Shown here: positions 1 to 13,900 of the stretch, one piece after another | How positions within the stretch are numbered: position 1 is the stretch's first letter | Layout: each line of letters begins with the position of its first letter | From: Neodiprion pinetum | Taxonomy: Eukaryota > Arthropoda > Insecta > Hymenoptera > Diprionidae | Length of the DNA stretch: 64,000 nt | Direction of reading: 5' to 3' | NCBI RefSeq assembly: GCF_021155775.2 | Contig: NC_060237.1 | Location: forward strand, 2,978,501-3,042,500 | Notes under the pieces: model-generated | The model's input: only the letters and a program-made list of their open reading frames with translations | Databases searched by the model: none | Told to the model about the DNA's origin: nothing | Translations under genes and position numbers: made by a program

Positions 1-1665
1 AGAAAGGGTGAAAAAAGAAAAACAATGCAAATTCAAATGCTAGTATAGTTGCTGGAGTACAACAAAATTAACGGAATAATTTTAAGTTTGTTTTCATACA
101 TTTAACGCGATTGCAGTAGTCACACATTATGCGTAGGTGTAATACAACTCGGTAGAAGGTTGTTACGTGCAAGAGCGAAAAATAGATTCCTGTCACCACA
201 ACAAAGGCGATATTTTTGAAGCTGAGCTTTCTCAGCTGTTTCCCGATAAAGTGTTTATTTATGCCAAAATTAAATCCGATCACAGACGATCTGTACCGCG
301 GTAGCAAAACTCGTTACAGTTTTACTTACATTAAAGTAAAATCTCCCACTCATCGTGCGGAGCGCAGCATCGTTCGGTCGTCCGTCCTTCCCAGTCCGTT
401 CCGTCCAGGGTCTACTGCGTCATTTTGCAACTACTGACAGCTCTCTAGCTCGCAGCATCGATGTCACTACCACGTTCGACGACGAACCAAGCTGAACTTA
501 ATCCGATATTTTTTTAGTCTCTTATCGATATAATCACGTAGGGAAAAGGCAAGATCTGATCAAGTTCACGTTCACACTTACGTTCACTGCTCGAAATAAT
601 CACCAATCTCACCAAACAAAGCCAAATCACCCATTCGAACGTTTCAGTCGAGCCTCACCTATCAATTCTACTCGCCCAACGAAAACAATAATCAGCTGAT
701 TCGGCCATAGACCATTCAGTCCACTGATCGCATTTCGATCGTGTATTACCACAGACAGGCAATGTTGTTCTGCCCTTCTCTATTTTATCTGTTAGAAAGA
801 GACCGCAGATTTACCGTTATCGACGAAACATGGGTTATTTTTAATAATGGTTGTCGGGTCTGGGGATAATTTTACTATCGTGCACTTACCGACGTCTTAC
901 GGGATCCGAATATAAAGTTCAGTCAGCATAGCAGAGTACTGCAATTTCCTCCTCCGCCCTTCAGAACCCCGTAATATATGTTCTAAGGGCATCCCTAACA
1001 GATACGCTAAAATCCATAAGGCTAGGTTAATTCGTACATCTTCATCTTCAGTCCAGTCCGAACCATGGGTCTTTGACCCATAACAAGAATTTGAAGACTG
1101 TTACCCCTGGGTAAATTTTTGTGACCAGTACTCCGCGGGCTAGTGGACCTGAGGCCATAAGGAGCCGTGTTAGCGATCCGGTAACTTTCTTACCGGGATA
1201 AGCGTTTTTAACAGTCTTCAGTCAACGCTTTAGTCACCAAGTAGTCACGATCTATAGTGTAGCTTTCACCGCCTCGGTTTTCAAAGTGTTTCAAGACTGG
1301 ACTTCGAAATATTTGTTAAAAATTTTAAATTGCTTCTCAGAGTGCCAAGCGCATCATTCTGAAAGTATAAATGTTAGATGCCCAAAGAATTTTCGAATAA
1401 AAACTCAAATTCCCTTCACCCATTACAGAGAAATTCAACATTTAAATTTCGCATGTGCCATTAAATCAAAGAGCTAATTGAAAGAGAAGAGTTGCAACCG
1501 AACTGTCGAGATATTTACTTGGTCTGTATGTGTATGAAAAACCGATCAAACGCGGAAGTAAAAGTTCCTGCTTTACAAGTCAACGTCTGAATATTTCCTG
1601 TGGTTCAACGACGTCAACAATCCCCGGAGAAGTTATATGAATAATCAATTCGATTTTTCAAAACA
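1..1665. other. upstream flank of the iduronate-2-sulfatase gene
   Basis: No protein-coding exon is recognisable here. The short open frames (for example 216-437 and 1286-1477) have no family resemblance and no convincing splice context. The stretch holds a small inverted-repeat element at 1092-1220, annotated separately, and probably the promoter and 5' UTR of the sulfatase, whose transcription start I cannot place. Confidence 0.5.
1092..1220. repeat. short TIR element (MITE-like), copy 1
   Basis: The ends are a perfect 12-bp inverted repeat: TGAAGACTGTTA at 1092-1103 and TAACAGTCTTCA at 1209-1220. The interior (GTGACCAGTA..., GTGTTAGCGATCCGGTA...) recurs in diverged form at about 21819-21970, which ends in the same TAACAGTCTTCA. 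Size, TIRs and a second copy argue for a non-autonomous DNA transposon. I see no clear target-site duplication. Confidence 0.6.
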
Positions 1666-4408
1666 ATGGGGGATCGGCCTCGAAATTCCGTTCACTTTCG
1701 GCTGAGCAATTTGTTCATTTTTATTAATTTCACAATATTCAGAGTGTTTGGAAAGCAAAATGTCCTCATGATAGTAGTTGATGATTTAAGGCCATCACTC
1801 GGCTGTTATGGAGATCCTAATGCCGTTACACCAAACATTGATCTTTTGGCAAAGAGAGGCGTGCTGTTTACTCGAGCATTCGCTCAGGTACCGGCATTTT
1901 ATATACCTCAAATAGAAATAATTGGATGAAACAGAAAAGATACGTAGTAGCTATCCATTTTATGATTAATTTCAATTGCATTTCAAATTTCTCAGCAAGC
2001 GCTATGTGCTCCAAGCAGAAATTCTTTTTTAACTGGCCGGAGGCCAGACACACTCAAACTTTATGACTTCTACAGCTATTGGCGGGATACAATTGGAAAT
2101 TTTTCTACTCTGCCGCAACATTTGAAAAGTCATGGTTATACTACCATGTCAATCGGAAAAGTCTTTCACCCAGGTAAATGTTTATTCCGAATCACCATAG
2201 CATCACACATGCTCTTATTGAGAAAAATAAACCCATGAATTTCACATCTATTGAATTGTTCTCATATCAATAGAACCTGATTTTCCATGTAGGATCAAGT
2301 TCTAATGGATCAGATGATTTTCCGTATTCTTGGTCTGAGAAACCATTTCATCCATACACAGATCGTTACAAAGATGCACGATTATGCCAAACTACATCAA
2401 ACTCAACACCTGCCCGCAATATCGTAACGCATTTGCTGTAAAAGTGTAAAAAATTAATTGTTCAACCTTAAATATTGAAACCCTTCATATTTACATGTTA
2501 ATAGGTCTGCCCTGTGTATGTTCCTCATATGCCTAATCAAACACTACCAGATATAGAGACATTAAGAGCAGCGAAATCATTTCTATTCAAACATCGTGGA
2601 GATAAGAAACCTTTCTTCCTTGCGGTTGGCTTTCAAAAACCTCACATTCCACTGAAATATCCACGAAAATGTCTTGGTGTGCAGAATTTTCTTTTCTTTC
2701 ATCATATGTACCGTAATATGCAGATGCATCATGTAAATAATTGTTTCTTGTGTGCAGAGCATCATCCACTAGAAAAGTTTGATGTACCTGATAACTACAA
2801 GTGGTCAGAGAATGTGAGTTACGCAGCCTACAACCCTTGGCTGGATCTTCGAAAACGTGATGATGTAAAAAAACTTGATCTCAAATTTCCATTTCAAAAA
2901 ATACCACGTGCGTGTGATAATTTTTAGTTATTTTTTCTGCTTTGCAAATGTCAAGAAACGAAAGATGGAATAGACTCCAACATATGGCTTACAGGAGTTA
3001 GATTCGTGTGAATTTATTATAGGCTACTATGCAAAGTTGATCATCCAATCCTACTATGCTGCAGTAACTTACGTTGATGACTTGATTGGATTACTTTTGA
3101 AACAACTAGCCGTTTATAACATAGAGCGGTTCACAACTGTAGTTCTTATATCTGATCACGGTAATTGTTGTCAATACTTTTATACTTTGCCAACATGAAC
3201 AGTCCATTTCTCAGTGGACTATATAAATCGATAAGAAATACATTTGACAATGAGTCATACTGTTAGTGGCTTCATCTTATTGATAGGCTGGTCACTGGGT
3301 GAACATGGAGAATGGGCAAAATACAGTAATTTTGAAGTAGCCCTGAGAGTTCCTGTTATAATTACCATTCCTCAGGTGACGTTTGATCCATGGATTGAGA
3401 GCACCTATGCAACAAAAAATTTTACGCTACCCCAGAATTCAGACTGTAGTCCAAAGCTGGGATGCATCGAAAACAGGTATAATATAGTGCCGAGTACAGA
3501 AATGTTCGCCTTTGTATGTGCTGTATTACTTATGAACTCAGAGTAAGGTTTGAATATTGATTAGAAATTGATAAACTGAAATATTTATGTTTTGTCTTGC
3601 ATCGCTGAAGGTATCGGAAGAAGGGCTATGTTATGTCAGATGCTATGATAGAATTGGTAGATATTTTTCCAACAATAGCTGACTTAACAAATCTGCCAAT
3701 ACCGTTATGCATCGATGACAGGGATTATCGACACAAGTACAAGAGCAACTCTACATCGATGTCTTCTAATCTTTGCAGTGAAGGTGTCAGCTTCTTACCT
3801 GTCATTTATGCAACTATGTATGAGAAGGTGCATATGCCATGACTATTATTAATCTTTGATATTTTGCTTACGTGATTCACTATTTATTTGAACCAGCTCA
3901 TCTTTGAGGGCACCAGATTAATAATTATTCATCAGTGAGATTGGACAGAGTGCCATAGGTTTGCAGTGGCTGTAACAAAAAACAAAAGAAAAAAAAAGAC
4001 ATGGACAAAAGTAGAAAGCCCGTCGCTTGTTGCTCACTTTGTTGATAGTTTTGTGTCTTATAGATCATTCCATGGAAGAAAGCTGTCTTTAGTCAATACC
4101 CTCGGCCAGGTGTAGTACCCACACGAAATCCAAACAGTGACGAACCACGTTTAAGCGAAATAACTATTATGGGTTACACAATTCGAACAAAGGAATATCG
4201 GTATACTGCATGGGCATCATTCAATAGTAGCATTGTGAAAACTGATTGGAGTACGATAATTGCTGAAGAGTTATACTATCACAAATTTGATGTTGAAGAA
4301 AATTTGAATTTAAGTACTATACCAGAATTTTCACGGATAAAAAATAAACTTAGGAACCAACTGAAAAATGGTTGGAGAAAAGCTCTGCCACAACGATATA
4401 AAAATTGA
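1666..4408 (+). CDS. IDS: iduronate-2-sulfatase
   Basis: This lysosomal sulfatase removes the 2-O-sulfate from iduronate in heparan and dermatan sulfate. Nine coding exons join in frame: 1666-1887, 1996-2173, 2293-2423, 2505-2676, 2758-2907, 3023-3160, 3287-3476, 3611-3827 and 4064-4408. They give 580 residues (human enzyme 550). The N-terminus has a hydrophobic signal-like segment (residues about 13-26), then the metal-binding VVDDLRPSLGCYGD. The sulfatase signature CAPSR starts at Cys78, the residue converted to formylglycine in this family. Also present are SIGKVFHPG, a KPHIP box, the SDHG metal site, LGEHGEWAKYSNF and YNPW, all in the order of the IDS family. The C-terminus matches the family's MGY-IRT--YRYT block. 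The start is the first ATG in frame with the signal segment (context ACAATGG). The 81-bp fourth intron is in frame and stop-free, so an intron-retained form would read through. Confidence 0.93.
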
Positions 4409-4998
4409 GGTGAATGAATAATACACAAGAAATGTTTCAAATTATTGGTTCCTTTGCGTGTGGAGCTCTTGTGTGTAATGTCCCTAGACTTTGTATAAAC
4501 TAAAATGAACAACCTAAGAAAGATCTACAGAAAGCGTGAGCTTTTATAACATGTATGACAGAGAAATACATAATATACGGAATACATTGTATTATTGTGT
4601 GAAAATTTAATTTGTTTCACTTCGAATATTCGAATTATAAGAGGCGGTCACTACGAATGGTATTCATTTAGTATCATACTTGCTTGGAGGTACTACACTT
4701 ACATCATGTAACAATGAAGCAACGGTTAATCGTTATACTGAATTGCTTGAATTGGAATTAAAAAATCTAGATTATTATTTTATTGCAACGAAATATTTAA
4801 GGAGTAATATGTGTACCTATAACCTGATATGGCGATATTCATTCACGTTCTGCAGAATAATCGCCGAAACACAAAATAATGTTCGTACGAAATTTCAAAA
4901 ATTTTATGTTGCATAGACAGATAGATCGACTGCCAAAGTTTTTTTTTCATTCCATACGTTTATAGTTTCTTTTTTGAAAGAATTGTCTAGTTTTCAAA
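4409..4998. other. convergent 3' ends of sulfatase and ATRX genes
   Basis: This gap lies between the sulfatase stop and the ATRX stop. On the minus strand AATAAA lies at 4784-4779, giving ATRX a 3' UTR of about 220 nt. On the plus strand the nearest signal-like hexamer is ATTAAA around 4758, so the two transcripts probably overlap at their 3' ends. The open frame at 4680-4916 looks non-coding. Confidence 0.5.
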
Positions 4999-7900
4999 TC
5001 ACTCCTCTTGTTTCTTACTCATTTCAGCTGGTGCTGAAACTGGGGTTGCTTGAACGGACGAAGATGGTGCTATCCCAACTGCCGATGGGGGTGTCGTTGG
5101 TACCTGAAAACAAGAGCAGTTACGTTTAGTTGTAGTTGTTTATCATCATTTATTACCGTACTGTTCCGAATATGAGTCGGAGGTTTTTGTCGTTGACAGC
5201 ACCCGCGAAAACTATCGTCCGATACGCGAACGCGTCTTATGTGCGGATGACTAAGAAAAATATCCTGAAATACTGTCTTAGAATTGGGGGTTGGCTTATA
5301 CTCGGAACAATATGGTCATTATGAGTAGGACAGAATATATGATTAATTTTAGGCAGGTATATACTAATGGAAAGTAATGAAAGAATAATAAAGCAATAAT
5401 CGTTTGAAGTAAATGGAATCGAACTAATAAATACAAATTTTACCTCTATAACATCGTTGTCTTCTATGTGTAAATCAACTACTGGCGGTATTCTTGTCAC
5501 AGGGGTGGAAGTACCTATTCTGACATTGCCATATTGTTTTGCATAGTTTGCTTGTTGATCGCGTTGCATGAGTAGCTGTTGCTGTTTTTGCTGTTGTTGT
5601 AAAGCATATTGTTGCTGCGCTGGGATCTATGAACAAGAAAAACGGTAGATTATCGGCTTTTAAACGTAAGGATTCATTTTGATTTCTTGCTTACTTACCA
5701 TCATGTTTGAGTCAACATAGCTTGTTGTCCCAAGGTTGCTCACAGTCGGGTAATGGAAGTTCTGTAACAATACAAATAGTTATGAACTTATCAAACTATG
5801 ATAGTAGCGTTTTTAGAGGAAATCTCTTACAGATGCTGCTAAGTGTTGTCGTCTGATGGTTTCATTCTCCAAGTATGTATACATTTCCATAATCGCACGT
5901 GTTGTTATCGCTGTCTGAGCTTCTGGAGTCTCATTGGGATACTAGGCATAAACAAATTATTGCGTTATAATCTGTTATGGCTATATAATCTATAAGATTT
6001 GGCTAGTTAATTATCTCATGATTTATATCATATACTCTGCACCTGGTTGTGCCATCTCAATGGCAACTAAATAGCGACAATAATTTGTTGATGATTATTA
6101 GTTAGAAAAATTACTTTGATATCCAACAATTATACTTACATCTTTTCGAATCAAAGCTTGGAGATTTTCGATATTAATTCCTGAATACATTGCTCGGTTA
6201 GCAACCTCGGCCGGATTTAAACGAAGCATTTCGTTGTACTGCTGTTGCAGGATTAGATTTTGATTATGGGGGTTGTGCATCAACACCTTTCGTCCTGTAC
6301 GTTCATCTTCATACTCTTTCCATGCTTCTTTGCGCTCCTCCTCATCTAACTCTTCTTCTGCCTGTAACATGAAGTTTTTCTCTCTATATTTTCGTAACTC
6401 GTCACATAAAACTCTTCTTTGGTGTTCAGTGTTCATCCACCAGTGTTCGGTGCCACTAGTGGAGGGCACTGCACTATTTCGCAACACAATTCGTCGTGAG
6501 CTGTCACTGTTAGCACTGACAAGTGTAAAGTGGCGAATTGTAAAGTGAAAATAGTTGCAGGGTATAGCTCCTTACTGCAGGGATCGGTTGTCAAGCGCTG
6601 GATCTTTCAAGATCATGCACTTATCAAATGAAAACTCTTAACCATTATAATAGATATGTATGTACGTTTACAATCCAAATTCAATAATGGAGATGCAGAG
6701 GTGTATGCACCATCTGATTTCCTGTTGTGATCTCTGGAATTCAGGTTCAAAATCCTGAACAATGTGGTCTTACCTTATTTTCCAGTAGAGAATCGTGTTC
6801 ATGAAACGTTTCTATCCTGTCTTCGTATTTCCGAAAAATTTCTGCCAATAATCTGTCCTTTGGCAAGTTAAGTGTAGGCTTATCTTTATTAGTTTTAGGT
6901 TCGAATTGATACAATTCAGCTAAGTCGTGGTTACTGTAATGTCGTTCAATTTGCTGTTCATCGACCACCCGACAAGATAAAGAGAGCTTTGTCACCTGTC
7001 TATTATAAATTTTTTCCTCCATAGTACCCTGGGCCAAGAACCGATATACATAACAAGGCTTTTTCTGTCCGAATCTGTTTCAAAATTGAACCATAAAATA
7101 TTATACAAATTGTACTGAAATGTGAAGGGTAAATTTAAATGTAGAAACAAATTTTCGACTTTTGTGCAATTTTCTCAGTATCGAAGGTCATCACTGGTGA
7201 AAAAATCGTCGACTGTCATACCAATGTTTCAGCTGAAAAACTACGAGGAGTAGTGTTTAACTGGACAACCACTTGCTGATAACCCGCAGGAACGACATGT
7301 TTTTGCATGGTTGTCTGTTTGAGTTTCCGATCTTTGCAGTTTTTCCTCCTCGTTACTGCGGAAGCAGCTGTAGAGGGAAACACCATTCCTCATAGTATTT
7401 TATAAAATAATTGCAAGATTCAGTACTGCAATGGTACCTAAAGATCCTAACAAGTAATATACCACAGGTTCTTTCTTTTCCTGTAAAGTTCCTGACATTA
7501 GTTATATTTCAGGTAAATTGCAGAGAGATTGACAGTTCTCAATCCAACTGCCGTTGTAGTTGACGACTGTTGGCCATTTCTACTGGGACATGAGCTGTTT
7601 TCATTTTTCATTCATATATTGCAATATAAGTACTCACTTTGAATTTTTGTAAAAGAACATTGTACCTCTCTTACGGTTTTCATCTTGTAATCTATACCTG
7701 TTTTCTCTATTGTACAGAATAATTTTTTGGTTGTTCTTTTTTTATAAATAAACATTTAGCTCTGTGCCCCCCCCCCCCCCTCCCTAATGGGTCGAAACGC
7801 CAGCACGGTTGACAATTTTTTCAATGACCTTGGATACCAAAAAGTTGAACTGCTGTCAACATAATTGTATGAATCTTACCTGTATATCCTGAATATGCTT

Positions 7901-10900
7901 TGTACATCATGCGAAGGATTCCAGCTGGCATCAAATATAATTACTCTGTTAGCAGCAGTCAAATTGATTCCGAGTCCGCCAGCTCTAGTAGATATCAAAA
8001 ATAATCTGGCCCTGCTATTCTTAGGGTTGTTAAAAATTCTACAATATTGACTTCTATTTTCGGGTGCCGTTTGACCGTCGAGTCGAAAATAGTCCAAGCC
8101 CAGGGACCAGCTGCCGGTATGGCCGTCAATTAGCTCACTACATGTTCCTCTTTGAGTTTCATCGTCAATTTTATTGAGGAATTCTTCTATTAAGGATAGT
8201 GCGTACAATGACTGAGAGAAAACTAAACTGCAAGTTGAAACAAAGATAAATAGATAAATTTACGAATACACGGACAGGATCGTACGCATGTACATCCGAG
8301 TGAAATCGATTTTGACCCCTGTTGGTTTAGCAGTTTCGGCAGGCTCTTACCAATTGCATTGGCGGCATAAGTAACCAACGAGGCGTGCGTTACTCTAAAA
8401 CTTAGGGGGGTCAAAATTAACTTTATTCAAATATCTACATAGGTTGATTCTGAAACTGAAGTAGTGTCTAGGGTGATAGTTAGGGATTCAAGTTGGTATT
8501 GCAGTAAAAACCGATAGCGCCTTTACCTCTTGCCACTACTGGTCTGCAGTGCGATATCAACCTAAATCAGCACCCTAGATGCTACTTCTGTTTCAGAATC
8601 AATCCACATAGGTGTACATATAGTGACCGAAATTAATTTTTGTAAGTTTAGATTTGGTGTTGAGATCTTTCATATCTCTACGCAGAGCTGTTGCCTGGTT
8701 CACGGATGTTTATCAGGTATCCTTTGGTCAGATCTAGGAAATGCATAGATGCAAAACTCCTCAGCACCAAGTCAGACCCAACAAGAACTTTTCCGGCTCA
8801 CCGTATTGTGCATAAATACTGCCTATTACTCATTGAGGATGTTTTAAATTCAGATAACACTGCAATAGCAACCTGACCAACTTAAACAACAAATGTATAC
8901 GTACACCTTATCTCCAATTTGCTCGCACTCCTTTAAAATGGCAAACAATAGAACCAACTTGGAAGATATCCTCAAATCCTCGAAGTGTTCAGGCTCAACA
9001 AATTGACTCCACCATTCACCAGCCTGTGGTGCGTCCTCGTCCTCGGATTTGATTGTAATTTCATCTGGAGAACGAGCGAATAATAAAGGATTAAATTTTG
9101 TATTATTCATCAAAATCTCATTCAAACATAAAGTCTCATCCAAATTACAGTGTCATCCATTCAATTCCAACATTATTAATCAAATTATACCCAAATTTCA
9201 AAATGTAAATCAATGGAATGTCGATTAATCTTAATTGTATCTTTATCTACGATGCCACATGGATACTAATGTAAATAATCATATTCAGAGAAATTATTCT
9301 TCAACTTACCTAAAGGATTGGCCCTAGTACCACGCCTTGGCTTATCAGATTTCTCGTCACTGGAACCATGAGTAGATTGTATGTCACTGTCGGATGTAGT
9401 CGTTGATTTATCTTCACTTCCATCATCAAGAAAATCCCTCAATGACCCCTCAGAATCGCTCGCTTCCAAACGTTTCTTTTCATTCAGTTTTTCCACTTTC
9501 TCTGCATTCATACGCAAAACGATAGGGTGAGTCCATATTCGTTGAAGTGATTGGAAATCAGCGAATAAGGAAGTTCCTGCACCAACCTTTTTCCTATAAA
9601 ATATTATAAGAACGCATATATATTGTTGGCAGACGAAATTTTGAGTGGATCTTTCAGTAGCGGGCGAGCACTGTTAGTGCGAGAGGGTAAAGAAACTTAC
9701 CTTGAAAAATTATCCAAGTAGTACTCGTACAACTTGATTTGTATATCTGCCAATCTGACAGTGATCACATATTCTTGTTTCGGTGGTAGAAACGGTGTTA
9801 AGACAGAGTAGTCAAACCTTTGAACACTTCCCTCCAACATTTTGTGTAGCACGTGAGCGCGTTTTTTCATTAATTTCACGTCATATTCAGTTGAATCGTC
9901 AAATTGCCCGTTTGTTATAGGATTGACAAATCTATTCAAAAACTCTTTCTTTGTGCCAAGAAGATTCGGTTTCACAAACTGAACCATGCAGTGGTCTGCA
10001 ATAAAGAAGCATTTAAAAAAATTTCTTGGGTCCTGAGTAACACTACCAGTACTTGTAAAATTTTTACATGTGTTGACAGAGAGCGATGCTGACAATTACT
10101 ATAAAAACATTATTCCATATGAAATATTAGCAGATGCTTACATTCAACCAAATTATTCTGCAATGGTGTACCGGTAAGAACAATTCGTCGAAGAGTCTTA
10201 ACTTTCCTCATAGCCTTACTCAAAGCTGTGTCCTCATTTTTGAGTAAATGACCTTCGTCGCAAACAATTAGATCAGGTCCAGGATCAACCAGACACTTTA
10301 AAATTCCCTCATGCATACTCTTGCGCATTTTCTTTGCTTTTTGGTTGCTCAAAATTCTGAACATTTCATATCCGAGAATTATTACACCTCCAGTACGTTG
10401 CCACTTTTCTAATTGACATCTTCTCTCAAAGTGTTTCTTCATTCTAAAAAGCGGAATAGGGGCTGGTTAACATAGAGATCATGGACATTTCGATGTTCAT
10501 ACTTACTTGGTCATCTCGTAGACCCTGACATCTTGGTCATTATTGATATCACCCAACCATTTTTTGAATTCGTTAACCCAATTCAAAACAGTGCTCAGTG
10601 GGCAGATCACCATAATTGTTTTGATACCAGTTTCGGGATGTGTGAGTAGAGTGTGAGCAAGGGTCACAACTTGGAAAGTCTTTCCTAATCCCATACAATG
10701 GGCAACAATGCAGCCTGAACCCTTGGTAGACTTTGTCCGTTCCAAAGATTCAAAACATGCGTCCCACATGAACTTAATACCCTGCGCCTGATGTGGTTTC
10801 AAACGCTTGACAAGATCTTCATGTACGCTGATCAACTCTTTCTTTGTTTCTTCATCAAAGTCGAGTACCAATTTATCTACCTTTGCTTCACGAGCCAACT

Positions 10901-13900
10901 TTATTTCATACATCTCGTTATACTGAAAAGTAATTAAAAAAATTTGGGAGCACTAAATAAAGTAGACATGGAAAAACTAAGTCAACTTTAAAATCGATGG
11001 AAATTGTCAAATGTACTAATGAATAAAGTATTTGATATATAACTTAATGTGTACGAAAGTAGTAATGAATAATTGTACTTGGACATCTATCAACTAGAAT
11101 CATCGATCAAATTGAAAGTTTTTTTTTTTTTTTTAAACTAAAATACTGTGACTTTTCTATTAAAAATGAATCCATATTAAATTGTATCGGACAGATTACC
11201 AGCTTGAATACCATTAGTCATAAGTACTTTACATTAGAATTTGGAACATAATTTTTGCAATAACTGCACCATATATCGTTCTGTAAACGCTCTTGGCGAG
11301 TAGGGAGAGTCAACAGAAGAAGAATGCCAGGTCTGCATGGCTGATAGCTTCTTGTACAATGTGTATGGTAGCACATGCATACCTGGATCACTCTGAAGTC
11401 GATGTATCAGACTGTGCTTGTAAATAGAAGTGGAAAAATATTAAGAGTACACTTCATTGGCGTTTTCCAAAATGGAACAAAAAAAGTTGAACAGTTGTAT
11501 TGCGGAATATCGGAATATTGTGAAATTTTCACTATTCTTTGATATAAATATTGAAATTGGTATTGCAAACTTACCAATTTTTGACGTTCTGCTATACGTT
11601 TCAATCTTTCCTCTTCTTCTTTACCCGCAATTTTCGTGACATCTGCCACCTGCTTGTCCTTTAAAACCTTTCGAATATTTTTCCTATGAAACTTTCCTTG
11701 TGTATCTTGTGAGTTTGTAGGCATGTCGCTATCGCTGTCAGAATCCATTTTCTTTATACGTTTCCTTTTTTGCTTAGTTCTGATGGAAGATATAAAATAG
11801 CGTAAATTTTACATTCATATCAAACAACTACTCTAAACAAGGATAATAAAGTGCGAACTGCAAACAGAATTGAACTTTACATCATTCAAATAATAGTAAC
11901 TCAACGGCAATAATGAGTAGCTAGACATATACGTTCAATCAATGTTAATATGGCTCAAGGATTACGGTTTTTCATCCTGTTCAGATTCTGAATCTGAGTC
12001 AGAGTTTCGCGTATTCCTTTTAGTAAATCTTTTTTTTCTCAGCTGGGCAAACATTAGGTCTGAATCTTCAGATTCAGACCCTGATTTCTTCTTTTTTGCA
12101 GCGGTATCGTCTCCGTCATCGTCGCTCAGATCTGTTAATTTAACGGAATCTGAATCTGACCCCAACATTCTTCGTTTTGGTCTTTTTTTACGCTGAGTGA
12201 TATTCTCTACTTCTGTATCCCTAAAAAAAAAATACGCATACATGGATTCATCAATTTAATTAAAGAAGGAACTTTAAAAAGATGAAGTTACCCTCGTTTG
12301 CAACCAAAGACGAATAACTGCACAAATACATTCGAATGAAATATTTTCATTAATTTTACAGGCCATACGATATACAGGGTCACTTATTCAGTGTTGAATA
12401 CCGAGTGGGACTGATGCAGCCATTCTACCCGGCGCCCGCATAAGTAGCTCTATCTCTATCTCTCTCTCTCACTCACTCGGGCCTCGTATTCAGCAAAGAT
12501 TGAATGACCTTGTATATCACAAATAACATTGCATTTAAAAAGTTATACCTCTTTCCATCTTCTTCTTTAAGTTGAGATTTACGCCATTTCCTTTCCTCGC
12601 TGCTGCTGTCAGAATCTGTTAATCTCCAATGACGCTTAGCCAACAGATTTTTCATTTTCTGTAAACATATATTGCTTTTGCAAGTTGCGTGTGAAATACA
12701 AATTGTCAGGTTGAACGAAATTATCGAACAGAGTTAACGGAATACTAATGTACAGTAAAAGTTCAGTTATACGTTTTTCAAAGGATATAGTAATATAGAC
12801 GTAGAAGTGATAATAACATTGAAATGAAATACATAAATATTCCAAACCTTCATGATTGAAAAATAAAAAATGTATGATTTTCAGTGGTTTTATAGGTATC
12901 ATCTTGTCATTTTATTCATGCTATCAAAATCGACTAATATTATCAATTAGAGCATTACATCGCAGCGGATGCTAGGTGAACCCTTCGAGAACATACTGAG
13001 CCATTCTGACCCATACCTTTTTCTTCTAAAACATTAATTTGTCAAAAGTTTCTTTTTTTTACTGATTTTTGTCATACGTATGACTTATATTTATACTTCT
13101 AAACTTCACTATCACATTCTACGATAGTGAAAGTATACCCCTGAATATTTTCAAGTAGATCGATCTCGTACATTTGAAAAATTAACACATCAAAAGTGGG
13201 ACAGGGTTATTTTGATCCAGACTGTTTTGCATGATTGAAAAATAGGCGTGTTCTTGTAGGGTAAAAGTTAATCTAGTGATGGTAAGTAAAGATCATCTTT
13301 CCGTATTGAAGCACTGACTTGATCTTGTCAGAACGTGCTTGGGATAGCATTAAGCATACAGGTCAAGGTGCGCCATTCAGCGGTAGAGATATACACGAAA
13401 CATCAAAACGCGCACGCTATCTTGCGGCAGGCAAGTCAAACATCAAATCGAAAGATATAGGTATTACTGAGGTTTCTTGGTAGTTTGATCTAGGCTTTGG
13501 TATTTTGTAACATTTCATCCGCTTTACCCATATGAATTGTCAGCAGATGTAATTGTGTATTGTATGCATGGAATGCCTGAAAGAGTTGACTTACTTTTTG
13601 TTCACGTTTTCTTTCGCTGTCGGAATTATCAGTGTCTTGTGAGTCAGCATTTTCTTCGTTAGTTGTATTCTTGTTGCCCTTCTCTGCATCGGATTCATTC
13701 TTATGGTCGCTCCCTGAATTTGCGGATTCTTCTACAAAGATAAACAATCTCTTGTATTTGATAAAGCATTGTATTTATGTTACTTTGCGATACTCCTGAT
13801 CAATGGTAGTGCTGGTAATGCAATAGAGTGCCCTGCTTCAACGACTACTGTATTTATTAGCTCATATTTATAAATAATTATTACATATATTAACGAATAT

